64,000 bases of DNA, from positions 124,001-188,000 of the forward strand of contig CAWBOT010000004.1 in NCBI GenBank assembly GCA_963790505.1, in the 5' to 3' direction. A program made the position numbers and the translations under genes. Of the stretch, positions 1-9,107 are shown in pieces. Within the stretch, counting starts at the first letter, position 1, and every line of letters begins with the position of its first letter. Under the pieces are notes generated by a model that was not told the DNA's origin, did not search any database, and saw only the letters and a program-made list of their open reading frames with translations. This DNA is from Acidisarcina sp963790505 (GTDB lineage: Bacteria > Acidobacteriota > Terriglobia > Terriglobales > Acidobacteriaceae).

Positions 1-2647
1 AGCGCCGTCATCGGATCAACCCGCGTCGCCCGCTGCGCCGGCACCCAGACTGCGATCAACGCAACCGCAACCAGCAGCAGCGGAGTCGCGATAAACGCCG
101 TCGGGTCCCAAGCCTTTACCCCGAAGAGAAAGCTGGCTAGAAAACGCGTCAGCCAGAACGCGCCCCCAATTCCCAGCACCACACCGATCAGCGCCAGCAC
201 CATCCCCTGGCGAATAACCATGTTGCGAATATTCCCCGCCTGCGCGCCCAGCGCCATGCGAATGCCCATCTCCTGCGTCCGCTGCTGCACCGAGTAAGCC
301 ATCAACCCGTAAACTCCGATTGCTGCCATAAACAGCGCCGACGCGCCAAAAATCGTCAGCAGCAGCATGTTGAACCGCTCCCGCGAGGTCGTCGTCACCA
401 CCACCTCGTCCATCGTGCGAATGTGAGCGACCGGCAGCCCTCCGCTTGCCTGCCGAATCGCCTCCGTCGCCGGCGCAATCACCGTATGCGGATCCACGCT
501 GGTGCGCATGATCCACCAAAGCGGCGCAATCCTCGAGTTGAGCGCCGTCATCTTGTTCGGCATCTGCGCCACCGGCGTGTACATCATCGGCTCTGGATCG
601 CGGTTCAACCCCATGTCGCGTGAATCGCCCACAATTCCAATGATCTGCCGCGCAGGCTCCGCAAAATTCCCCCCCATGCCCGCTCCAATCAGAAGCCGGT
701 CTTTGAGCGGGTCCGCGCCTGGCCAGTATTTCTTCGCCATTGCCTCGTTGATGATTACCACGCCAGGCGCGGCGCCGTCGTCATGCTCGTTGAAGTAGCG
801 CCCGCGCAGCAGAGGAATCTTGAAGGTATCGAAATATCTCCACGACACGGTGTCATAGGTCCCTCCACCTGAAGAGTTTGTGTTGCCTTTCGGACGCCCG
901 ACAATATCAAAACCCAATCCAAATCCACCTTGCAGCGGCAGGCAACACGCCGCCGATGCGCTCACCACGCCGGGGATCGCCTCCAACCGTTCCGTTCCTT
1001 CGCGAATCACCTGGGCAACGCCGGCAGTCGTCTGAAACCGGTCGCCGCTGATCGACATCGCCATGCTCAATATGTTGTGAGTTTCAAATCCAGGATCGAC
1101 CGACTGTAGCTTGAGAAAGGTGCGAATCAGCAGCGCTGCGCCGATCACCAGCACCAGCGCCAGCGCCATCTCGGTAATCACCAGCACCGACCGCACCTTG
1201 CCGCTGCGAAATCCGGCGCCCGCGCGCGTATTGCCTTCGTTGAGCGTGGTTGAGATATCGGCCGGCAGGCGCTGATCGCCGGGAAGAGACCAAAAAGAAC
1301 TCCCGTCAACACCGAAAGACCGAGCGTAAACAACAGCACCCGCCAGTCGAGCGTCACAGCCGCCCCTGCTTCGCCAATCCGCGGAAGCGCGTCCGGGTTC
1401 ACGCGAAGCAACAGCCTCACACCCACAAATCCCAGAACAAGTCCAAGCACTCCGCCGGCCAGCGAAAGTGCAAGGCTCTCGGTCAGCAACTGGCGGACGA
1501 TGTGCCCGCGGCCCGCACCCAGCGCCGCCCGCGTCGCAAGCTCCCGCTTTCTTGCCGAGGCTCGCACCAGCATCAGGTTCGCTACATTCGCACACGCGAT
1601 CAACAGAACAAATCCGACCGCGCCAAGCAGCACCAGCAACGACAAGCGGCTGTCGCCGATAATCGTCTCCGCGAGAGGCGCTGCTCCGAAGCCCTGCCGT
1701 GGTCCGAGAGCACCAACATACGTGCGCCGGAACTGATCGGCCGCAAGCTTCAATTGAGCGTCCGCCTGCTGCAGCGTCACGCCCGGCTTGAGCCGCGCCG
1801 CCACCACGAAGTAGTGCGCCATATCCTGCGAGGTCAGATCGAACTGGAAGGGCAGCCACAGATCGGCCGGCTCCTCCGTAACGAAGTTCTTCCCGATGAC
1901 TCCGACCACAAGATACGGCTGCCCCTCGATCTGGATCGTCCTGCCAACAATGTTTGGGTCGCCGCCAAAGCGGCTCTGCCAAAGCCCATACCCCAACACC
2001 ACCACATGGCCGCCATTGGGGCTGTCTTCAGCCGCAGTGAAAGTTCGCCCCGCAATCACCGGCGCGCCAAGCAGCGCGAAGTAGTCGCCCGTCACATGGA
2101 TCGCCTGCACCTGCTCCGGCTTGTCGCCGCCCGTAAGATTCAGCCCTGCGCCGCCCTCGTCATAACCAGCCACCTGCTGGAAAATGCTCGTCTGCTGTTG
2201 CCAGATATTGAACTTCGGCACATTCGCGCCGGGAAACTTGCCCCGAGGCCCGGTATTCATCAGCATCACCAGCGATTGCGGATCGGGATAAGTCAGCGGC
2301 TTCAGCAGCACTGTATTGATCACCGAGAACACCGCCGTGTTCACGCCAATCCCCACCGCAATCACCGCAATCGCGATGATCGTAAAGCCCGGCGTCTTCT
2401 TGAGCGAACGCAGCGCAAAGCGCAGATCGCGCCATGCGTCGTCAAGCCACGGCAGAGAGCGGTAATTCCACACCCGCTCCCGCATCACCCGCGGATTACC
2501 GAACTTCACCCGCGCCTGACGATGCGCCTCGCCCGGAGGAAGGCCACGCGCTGCGTTCGCGTCCTCAGAGTGCGCAAGATGCGATTCGATCTCTTCGGCC
2601 AGCTCTTCGTCTTTCCGCTTGCGGTCTTTGAAACGCTCCATGTTCAT
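1..2647 (-). pseudogene. MacB/FtsX-type ABC permease (acidobacterial duplicated permease), frameshifted, runs off the window edge
   Basis: Inner-membrane permease with the MacB-like periplasmic core plus FtsX-type membrane segments, duplicated in one chain. No ATPase gene lies beside it, as is usual for the acidobacterial family. The start at 2647 (MNMERFKD) follows a strong GAGGAGGGAG site. After a charged N-terminal helix the first membrane segment lies near residues 85-107, followed by the core domain and several C-terminal helices. The frame breaks near 1265-1275, after FGLFPAIS: the reading shifts by one base and continues open (DISTTLNEGN onward, ending in typical FtsX helices) to base 1. 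About 880 residues are visible, so only a few are missing at the edge. A single indel with both sides conserved could be a sequencing error or a recent null mutation. The substrate is unknown. Confidence 0.85.
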
Positions 2648-2679
2648 CGCTTCTCCCTCCTCTACTCGGCAGACTCGCC

Positions 2680-3027
2680 CTATTCCGCAGTTTCGCCCAT
2701 GATCAGCCCAATCGCGCGCGTCATCCTCTGCCAGCGGCTGGTTGCCGCCGCCAGTTCCTTGCGGCCCTTCGCCGTGAGCCGGTAAAACTTCGCCCTGCGG
2801 TTGTTCTCGCTCACCCCCCACTCCGACGAAACCATGCCCCGGTCCTCGAGCCGATGCAGCGCCGGATAGAGCGACCCCTCTTCCACGTCCAGCTCGTTCT
2901 CTGAGGTGTGCTCGATCACCTGGGCAATCGTGTGCCCATGCGCCGGCCCCATGACCAGCGTGCGCAGAATGAGCATGTCCAACGTTCCCTGCAGAATGTC
3001 GGCTGCTGCTGCCCTCTTCATCGCCAT
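2680..3027 (-). CDS. PadR-family transcriptional regulator
   Basis: Winged-helix repressor of about 115 residues with the PadR core DILQGTLDMLIL near the N-terminus, then EGSLYPALHRLEDRGMV as recognition helix and wing, and FYRLTAKGRKEL. It lies 32 bases upstream of the permease and is surely co-transcribed with it, the standard arrangement for this permease family, so permease expression is its likely target together with its own promoter. ATG 3027 is chosen; a GTG at 3030 directly before it is an equally possible start and shares the same AGGGGAGAG site. Direct repeats upstream are candidate operators. The inducing ligand cannot be inferred. Confidence 0.93.
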   Translation of the reverse strand: MAMKRAAAADILQGTLDMLILRTLVMGPAHGHTIAQVIEHTSENELDVEEGSLYPALHRLEDRGMVSSEWGVSENNRRAKFYRLTAKGRKELAAATSRWQRMTRAIGLIMGETAE

Positions 3028-3043
3028 CACGGCTTTCTCTCCC

Positions 3044-3089
3044 CTCGAATGACTATGGAAGAGAAATATACTCCACTCGGATGACTATG
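3044..3089 (-). promoter_or_regulatory. Putative PadR operator and promoter: 14-bp direct repeats
   Basis: CTCGAATGACTATG (3044-3057) and CTCGGATGACTATG (3076-3089) match at 13 of 14 positions, with starts 32 bp apart, about three helical turns. Read on the minus strand, a TATATT -10-like box lies between them and the AGGGGAGAG ribosome site of padR follows. Placement around the start region fits autorepression. Binding is inference. Confidence 0.5.
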
Positions 3090-3417
3090 AGAAGAGGCAA
3101 GCCTGCCCGGCTGCCCCAACATAGCTTGTCCCGAACGAAGATAAGGATCAGCGGTTTGCCTGGAGGCGCACCAAATGCGTGATAGGGCGCCACGAATGTG
3201 GGTGCCCAACCTTCGCGCCCTTCGCGGGAGGATTAACTGTCCGTCGATGACTGTCATCCTGACGACCAACGGGAGGAAGGATCCCGGCGATGGATCGCCA
3301 ACCAGATCGCGTCACGTTTCCTGGTTCATGGCCCACCCCGGACAGATTTCCCTTGTAATCCCCCACAAACTCCGCCACTATTGCCCGCACGACCTGGATC
3401 GATCAAGGGGAGAGCCT
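3090..3417. other. Intergenic region between padR and the fibre-like gene
   Basis: No supportable gene. Bases around 3250-3290 contain a TGTCATCCTGA stretch followed at some distance by GGAAGGATCC. I recall this pairing as a dispersed intergenic sequence in acidobacterial genomes, but only one copy was seen here. The promoter of the downstream gene must lie here, but I cannot fix its boxes. Confidence 0.4.
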
Positions 3418-5709
3418 ATGAAGCTCAGCAAGCTACTGCTGTTTTCCGTCACAATCGTCCTCACACTTCCAGCCGCGTCGCAAAATGCCTCGCAAAACGC
3501 GGCCTCAAGCCTCGCCGCCTCCGCGCCAACATCAGTGCCACCCTTGGTTCCATATTCCGGTGCGGTCAACAGCGAGTCCGGCCCAACTAACGCCAGCGTC
3601 ACCTTCCTCATCTACAGCGATGAACTAGGCGGCGAGCCGCTCTTCTCCGAAACCCAATCCGTCGCCGTCGATCCGACCGGACACTTCAAAACCCAAATCG
3701 GCGCGACCCTGACGAATGGCCTTCCAATCGACCTCTTTGCGAGTGGCGAAGCCCGCTGGCTCGCCGTCCAGATTGCGGGAGAACCGGCCCAGCCGCGCGT
3801 CCTGCTGGCCAGCGTGCCGTATGCGCTCAAAGCGGCTGATGCAGCGACTCTCGGCGGACTGCCTGCCTCCGCCTTCGCTCTGGCCGGCGTTAAGAGTTTC
3901 GCCGCCGGTCCAACTATCACCCCGAATACGGCCATCAACGTTACGACCACCGGAGGAGTTGCTGGTTATCTTGCCGAGTTCTCCGGAGCCAGCAGCATCG
4001 TCGACTCGCCGGTCTTCATGAACGGCGCGAATGTGGGGATCGGCATCACTACCCCTGTCTCGCCGCTGGACGTCAACGGCACAGTAACCGCGACCGGGCT
4101 GACGATGAATGGCAATTCGACCTTCAACGGTATCGCGCTGTTCCCCGCTCAGGGCACCGCAACCGCCTCCACTGGATACCACTCTCAGTACTTCAAAATG
4201 TCGACCTCGGCGTATAACTCTTCAACGAAAGCCGTCGTCGATCCGCGCTTTCTGCTCCAGGCCGAGCCGGTTGGCAACAACACCGCGTCTCCAAGCGCGA
4301 CCTTCAATTTGCTCTCCTCGGCGGCCAGTGCGGCTCCGACTGAAACCGGCTTTTACTTCAACGCCAACGGCACCATCCACTTTGCCCCGGGGCAGACGTT
4401 TCCTGGTGGAACGGGGACAGGCACGATCACCGGCGTCACCGCCGGAACCGCGCTTCAGGGCGGTGGAACTTCAGGCAGCGTCACCCTCAACCTGGACACC
4501 ACCAAAGTTCCGCTGCTGGCGGCCAGCAATATCTTCTCTGCGAATCAGACCATCACCGAAAGCCTGGGTGTCTACGGAACGGCCAGCGCCGGAACCGTGA
4601 ACGCGATCACGAACTACGGCTATTATCTGGCTGGCTTGCCATTCGCTTTCGGCTCGCCGACGACCCAGAGTGCCTACCTCGGCTTCGCGGGGAACTCATC
4701 CTCTACAGGCGCCGACAATACAGCCAGCGGTTACCAGGCGCTCTTCTCCAACACAACGGGCTACTACAACACGGCCACCGGCTTTGGCGCGCTCAGAGAT
4801 AACTCGACGGGTTACGACAACGTCGCAGACGGCATCGTGGCGCTCTCCGATAACACCATCGGGTACGAAAACACTGCCAGCGGCTTTGATGCGCTCGGAT
4901 ATAACTCCACAGGTCACGACAACGTCGGAGTAGGCTACTCATCGGGATTACCATCCGACTTCTCTCCGGTAACCGGGTCCGACAACACCACTCTGGGCGC
5001 GTTCACCACGCTCAACACGGGCTCCCTCAGCAACGCTACGGCCATCGGAGCATATGCCCAAGTCAACCAAAGCAACACCCTCGTCCTGGGCTGCAGCCCG
5101 GAGGTCAATAACTGTCCTGCCGCTGTTAGTGTTGGCATTGGAACGCCGGCCCCGGACGCCACCCTCACTGTGAACGGTAACGCCGACAAGTCCGGCGGCG
5201 GCTCCTGGGGAACCTATTCCGACGGCCGCCTCAAGACCGTCAACGGCAGCTTCGGCTCTGGTCTCGATCAGGTAATGCAACTCCGCCCCATCCGCTATCG
5301 CTACAAGCCGAACAATGGGATGGGAATCCGCGACGCGGACGAGCATATTGGCGTCGTCGCCCAGGAAGTCCAGCGCGTCATTCCCGAGGCCGTCACCGAA
5401 AACGGCAGGGGCTATCTGCTCGTCAACAACGATCCCATCATCTGGTCGATGGTCAACGCGATCAAAGAACAGCAGCGCGAAATCGAACAGCAGCAAAAAC
5501 TCCTCCTCGCCGAACGCACCGTCAACGAACAGCAGGCAAAACTGCTTCGCGCCCAAAGTGCGGTCAACGAACAGCAGGGAAAGATGCTTCGAGCTGAAAG
5601 CGCAGAGATGAAGAGCCTCGCCGCCGAAGTTCGCGAAACCCGCAAGACCCTGCGCGAAGTCAAAGCCCAGGTAACCGCCGGACAAGCAGTGATGGTCGCG
5701 TCGAAGTAA
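3418..5709 (+). CDS. Exported fibre-like protein with C-terminal S74/endosialidase-chaperone domain
   Basis: 763 residues, starting at ATG 3418 after AGGGGAGAG. An upstream in-frame ATG at 3175 is rejected because only the 3418 start gives a signal peptide (MKLSKLLLFSVTIVLTLPAASQ). The middle is Gly/Ala/Thr/Asn-rich and holds four or five head-domain-like repeats of the type NTASGYQAL, NTATGFGAL, NTASGFDAL (bases 4710-4940). The C-terminus has the intramolecular chaperone signature SDGRLKTV, PIRYRYK and HIGVVAQEVQ, followed by a Gln/Glu-rich coiled coil (EQQREIEQQQ, NEQQAKLL twice). Such domains trimerise and often self-cleave. No phage genes surround it, so a cell-surface trimeric fibre or adhesin is more likely than a tail fibre. 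The ligand is unknown. Confidence 0.85.
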   Translation: MKLSKLLLFSVTIVLTLPAASQNASQNAASSLAASAPTSVPPLVPYSGAVNSESGPTNASVTFLIYSDELGGEPLFSETQSVAVDPTGHFKTQIGATLTNGLPIDLFASGEARWLAVQIAGEPAQPRVLLASVPYALKAADAATLGGLPASAFALAGVKSFAAGPTITPNTAINVTTTGGVAGYLAEFSGASSIVDSPVFMNGANVGIGITTPVSPLDVNGTVTATGLTMNGNSTFNGIALFPAQGTATASTGYHSQYFKMSTSAYNSSTKAVVDPRFLLQAEPVGNNTASPSATFNLLSSAASAAPTETGFYFNANGTIHFAPGQTFPGGTGTGTITGVTAGTALQGGGTSGSVTLNLDTTKVPLLAASNIFSANQTITESLGVYGTASAGTVNAITNYGYYLAGLPFAFGSPTTQSAYLGFAGNSSSTGADNTASGYQALFSNTTGYYNTATGFGALRDNSTGYDNVADGIVALSDNTIGYENTASGFDALGYNSTGHDNVGVGYSSGLPSDFSPVTGSDNTTLGAFTTLNTGSLSNATAIGAYAQVNQSNTLVLGCSPEVNNCPAAVSVGIGTPAPDATLTVNGNADKSGGGSWGTYSDGRLKTVNGSFGSGLDQVMQLRPIRYRYKPNNGMGIRDADEHIGVVAQEVQRVIPEAVTENGRGYLLVNNDPIIWSMVNAIKEQQREIEQQQKLLLAERTVNEQQAKLLRAQSAVNEQQGKMLRAESAEMKSLAAEVRETRKTLREVKAQVTAGQAVMVASK

Positions 5710-6142
5710 GAATCGCTTTGAAGGGGCACGGCTTCAGCCGCTGAGGGCCGCAAGCTCCTAGGAGTCCCGTCCATACAACATCGCCCAGCTTTCCCAATTC
5801 GGGAAAACCACCCAATCATTTCGAAATGAAATGTTCCGAAATCCGCGACCGACACTAAACTGAACACAGACCCATCACACAAAGAAGAATGAAACGCGCA
5901 GCGCCGCTCGCGAAATTCCGGTCGTGCCCTCTCGAAGAGAAACGGAGAAGCCGTAAGTGGAACATCTCAGGATACTTGCCCATATCGCCTCTGGAATGAA
6001 TCATTTGCGGACAAACGTGCGAAGTCGTTCGTATCATTCGACTTAACAGTAGGGGAGGGCGCCCACCCCACTCGTAAGCAGCCACAAAGCGGTTCATGAA
6101 ACAATCACTATAGGTGGTTCCAGCAACTGGAGGGCCCCTATC
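5710..6142. other. Intergenic region upstream of htpX
   Basis: 433 bases without a supportable gene. A short CGGC-TTCA-GCCG hairpin sits about 20 bases after the fibre gene stop and lacks a T-run. The right part should hold the htpX promoter; no clear boxes were found. Confidence 0.4.
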
Positions 6143-7009
6143 ATGAACACTTTCAAGACCACGCTGCTGTTGGTCAGCCTCACCATCGGCCTCATGGCCA
6201 TCGGCGCCTATTTTGGCGGACGCAACGGCGTAGTAATCGCCTTCATCATCGCCGCGGCGACCAACTTCTTCAGCTATTTCTACTCCGACAAGATGGCGCT
6301 CGCGATGTACAAGGCACAGCCTGTGACCCGCGAAGACCTGCCCCGCGTCTACCAGGTCGTCGAGCGCATGACCGGACGCATGAACATTCCCATGCCCCGC
6401 ATCTACGTCATCCCCGACGATTCGCCCAACGCCTTCGCCACCGGACGCAATCCGAACCACGCTGCCGTCGCCGTCACCCGCGGCATCCTCAACCTGCTCA
6501 CCGACGAGGAGCTCGAAGGCGTCCTCGCCCACGAGCTCGGCCACGTCCGCAACCGCGACATCCTCACCAGCTCCGTAGCCGCGACGCTCGCCGGCGCCAT
6601 CACCATGCTCGCCGGCTTCGCCCGCTGGGGCATGATATTCGGCGGCATGGGCGGCGGCGATCGCCGCGAGCGCGGCGGCGGCGGCATCGGGGCGCTGTTG
6701 ATGATCATCCTCGCTCCTATCGCCGCGACGCTGATCCAGCTCGCCATCTCGCGCTCCCGCGAATACGAAGCCGACGCCACCGGCGCGCACATCACCGGCA
6801 ACCCCTACGCGCTGGCCAGCGCCCTCGAGAAGCTCGATGCCTACTCGAAGCGGCTGCCGCTGCAGGCCTCGGCCTCGACTGCGCACCTCTTCATCGTCGC
6901 CCCGCTGATCAGCTCCGGCGGCATCGCCAGCCTCTTCGCCACCCATCCGCCGATTAAGGACCGCATCGCGCGGCTGACCGGGCGTCCGACGAACGGCCCA
7001 ATTGGTTAG
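6143..7009 (+). CDS. htpX: Zinc metalloprotease HtpX (M48)
   Basis: Membrane-bound M48 protease that degrades misfolded inner-membrane proteins. The 288 residues are of normal family length. Two N-terminal membrane helices (about 5-27 and 30-48) are followed by the zinc site HELGHVRNRD (about 133-142), further hydrophobic segments around 150-170 and 188-205, and the third zinc ligand in SREYEADATGAH. The C-terminus has the usual FATHPPIKDRIARL. The start at 6143 follows GGAGGG with 8-base spacing. It is transcribed alone, convergent with the LysR gene. Confidence 0.96.
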   Translation: MNTFKTTLLLVSLTIGLMAIGAYFGGRNGVVIAFIIAAATNFFSYFYSDKMALAMYKAQPVTREDLPRVYQVVERMTGRMNIPMPRIYVIPDDSPNAFATGRNPNHAAVAVTRGILNLLTDEELEGVLAHELGHVRNRDILTSSVAATLAGAITMLAGFARWGMIFGGMGGGDRRERGGGGIGALLMIILAPIAATLIQLAISRSREYEADATGAHITGNPYALASALEKLDAYSKRLPLQASASTAHLFIVAPLISSGGIASLFATHPPIKDRIARLTGRPTNGPIG

Positions 7010-7021
7010 CTCCCTGGGCAG

Positions 7022-7966
7022 CTAGCTCTTTCGCGCCGAGGTATTACGGGCCTTCCCTGTCATGCGCGGCGTCAGGTCGAGCGACCGCGCATGAATGAAG
7101 CGCCGAAAGGCTGCGGCATTCCCCGTCGGCTCCGGCCCGGCGGCAAAGGCGAGTGAGAACATGCGCGAAAGCCGCAATCCCTTCACTCGCGCCAGGCGCA
7201 GCGTCCCCAGCGCAAGCTGATTGCGCACCGCCCAACGCGAGACGAAGGTGATGCCAAGCCCGGCCTCTACCGCGCTCAACAGGCCCTCCGTCGAGTCCAG
7301 TTCCATCGTCGTGTGAATGTCTCTCTTCTTGAGCCCGGCCTTCGCCAGCGCACGCTCGACCACGCGCCGCGACCCCGAGCCGAACTCGCGCATCAGCAGC
7401 GGCGCGCTTTTGAACTCCTCCAGGCTGATCTCGTGGTCGGCCCATTCATGGCTGGCGGGAACCACCAGCACCATCTGGTCTTCCATGAAGTCTTCGATGT
7501 GCAGGTCCTTGCGCAACCCCGGCCCCTCGACCATCGCCAGCTGGATCCGCCGCGCCGCCAGAGCCTCGAGCATTGCATCGGTGTTGCCGCTGATCGCGGT
7601 CACGGCGACTCGCGGGTTCTCGCCCAGAAACGCCGCAACCAGGTTGGGCAACAGATATTGCCCGATGGTCTGTGACGCGCCGAGCGCCAGCTTGCCGCCT
7701 TTGTTACCCGCGGCGCCGGTCACCGCCTCGTAGGCTTCATCCGCTATTTCCTTCAACTGGTTCGCATAAGGCAGAAGAGACTTGCCCGCCGAAGTGAGCG
7801 CGATGCGGCCGCCGCTCCTGTCGAAGAGCGGAACGCCATACTCATCTTCCAGAGCCTTAATCTGCTGAGTGACGGCGGGCTGGGTCAGCAGCAGCTCTTC
7901 TGCCGCTCGGCTGAAGTTGAGATGTCGCGCCACCACTCGAAAAACCTTGAGTCGAAAGTTCTCCAT
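7022..7966 (-). CDS. LysR-family regulator, divergent from a YeiH-type transporter
   Basis: 314 residues. An N-terminal helix-turn-helix (NFSRAAEELLLTQPAVTQQIKALEDEYG, about residues 15-42) is followed by a periplasmic-binding-like effector domain. ATG 7966 (MENFRLKVFRVVA) is chosen because the longer upstream reading adds sequence unlike the family. The gene is transcribed divergently from the YeiH-family gene at 8143 across about 175 bases. E. coli YeiE/YeiH shows the same LysR-transporter pairing, so this is probably the transporter's activator. The effector is unknown. Confidence 0.92.
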   Translation of the reverse strand: MENFRLKVFRVVARHLNFSRAAEELLLTQPAVTQQIKALEDEYGVPLFDRSGGRIALTSAGKSLLPYANQLKEIADEAYEAVTGAAGNKGGKLALGASQTIGQYLLPNLVAAFLGENPRVAVTAISGNTDAMLEALAARRIQLAMVEGPGLRKDLHIEDFMEDQMVLVVPASHEWADHEISLEEFKSAPLLMREFGSGSRRVVERALAKAGLKKRDIHTTMELDSTEGLLSAVEAGLGITFVSRWAVRNQLALGTLRLARVKGLRLSRMFSLAFAAGPEPTGNAAAFRRFIHARSLDLTPRMTGKARNTSARKS

Positions 7967-8142
7967 CGTCGATTCATCTCGCCGGCCGCTACCGCGCCGG
8001 TGCCTTCCGATTTTCGCACTATCGCGCGCCCATCGACTTGATAACCACCGATCGTGACCGCTATAAGCGGAAGCAATGCCGCATAAGAACTTCGTATTGG
8101 ACTTCACACACAGCGACGATGAGACTTGTAACAGAGGCAAGC

Positions 8143-9066
8143 ATGAATCCAAAGACCGTCTTCTTTGTGGGATTGATCCTGGCGGCGAGCGGCTTGCTGT
8201 CTCCGCCCATTGCACTGCTTGCGGGCATCGCCTATGGCTTCACGTTTGTTCATCCCTATCAGCTTGAAACCAGAAACCTTTCGCGCTTTCTGCTCCAAGC
8301 CGCGGTCGTCGCGCTCGGCTTCGGAATGAATCTGCACCAGGTGGTCCACGCTGGTAAAGCCGGGTTCCTTTACACGGCGATAAGCATTAGTGCCGCTATG
8401 CTTCTTGGCTGGCTGCTCGGCCGCTTGCTCGGCGTGACGAAGAAGGCCGCATTTCTCATCACCGCCGGAACAGCGATCTGCGGAGGCAGCGCCATCGCCG
8501 CCATCGCCCCCATCACTCATCCCGACGAAGAAGAGATGGCGATGTCTCTCGGCACCATCTTCATCCTCAATTCCGTCGCTCTTGTGCTCTTCCCAATCAT
8601 TGGCTTCGCATTGCACATGAGCCAGACGCAGTTTGGCCTGTGGTCGGCGCTGGCCATTCACGACACCAGTTCGGTCGTCGGCGCCGCGGCAAAATATGGC
8701 CCGGAGGCGCTGCAGATCGGCACCACGGTCAAGCTCGCCCGAGCGCTTTGGATCGTCCCCGTCGCCATGCTGACCGCCTTCTTCGCCAAGAGCAAAACAA
8801 AGATCCAGTGGCCCTGGTTCATCGCTTTCTTCTGCCTTGCGGCCGTAGCCAACACCTATCTCCCTATGGGGGCAGCCGCGTATCCCGTCCTCAGCCGCCT
8901 GGGACGCATCGGACTCACCGTCGTCCTCTTTCTGATCGGGAGTGGCTTATCTAAGGAGACGCTGCGCCGAGTTGGCGTGCGGCCTTTCCTGCAGGGCGTT
9001 TGCCTGTGGGCGATCGTCGCGACCGCGTCGCTGCTGGCGATCCGCGCCGGATGGATCACTCTCTAA
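8143..9066 (+). CDS. YeiH/UPF0324-family putative sulfate exporter-like membrane protein
   Basis: 307 residues with about ten membrane helices. The family core GTAICGGSAIAAIAPI and the HDTSSVVGAAAKYG motif are both intact, followed by KLARALWIVP. ATG 8143 (MNPKTVFF) is preferred over in-frame starts from 8038 because it has an AGAGG site at proper spacing and the protein then begins directly at the first helix. Family members are annotated as putative sulfate exporters, but biochemical proof is thin. Its divergent LysR partner supports regulated expression. It converges on the FGE gene. Confidence 0.92.
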   Translation: MNPKTVFFVGLILAASGLLSPPIALLAGIAYGFTFVHPYQLETRNLSRFLLQAAVVALGFGMNLHQVVHAGKAGFLYTAISISAAMLLGWLLGRLLGVTKKAAFLITAGTAICGGSAIAAIAPITHPDEEEMAMSLGTIFILNSVALVLFPIIGFALHMSQTQFGLWSALAIHDTSSVVGAAAKYGPEALQIGTTVKLARALWIVPVAMLTAFFAKSKTKIQWPWFIAFFCLAAVANTYLPMGAAAYPVLSRLGRIGLTVVLFLIGSGLSKETLRRVGVRPFLQGVCLWAIVATASLLAIRAGWITL

Positions 9067-9107
9067 CAACCGCCCATCGCAGACCAGATTTAGTTGCTCG
9101 AGCGATT

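Noticed and set aside
1250..2785. 511-residue plus-strand reading frame opposite the permease
   Set aside because: Arg/His-rich composition is typical of an antisense shadow in GC-rich DNA.
3418..5709. Prophage remnant based on the S74 domain
   Set aside because: It has a signal peptide and no phage structural, lysis or integrase genes are near.
5855..6946. Long minus-strand reading frame opposite htpX
   Set aside because: It is a GC-driven shadow of the htpX frame with Asp/Glu/Gly/Ala-rich sequence and no family features.
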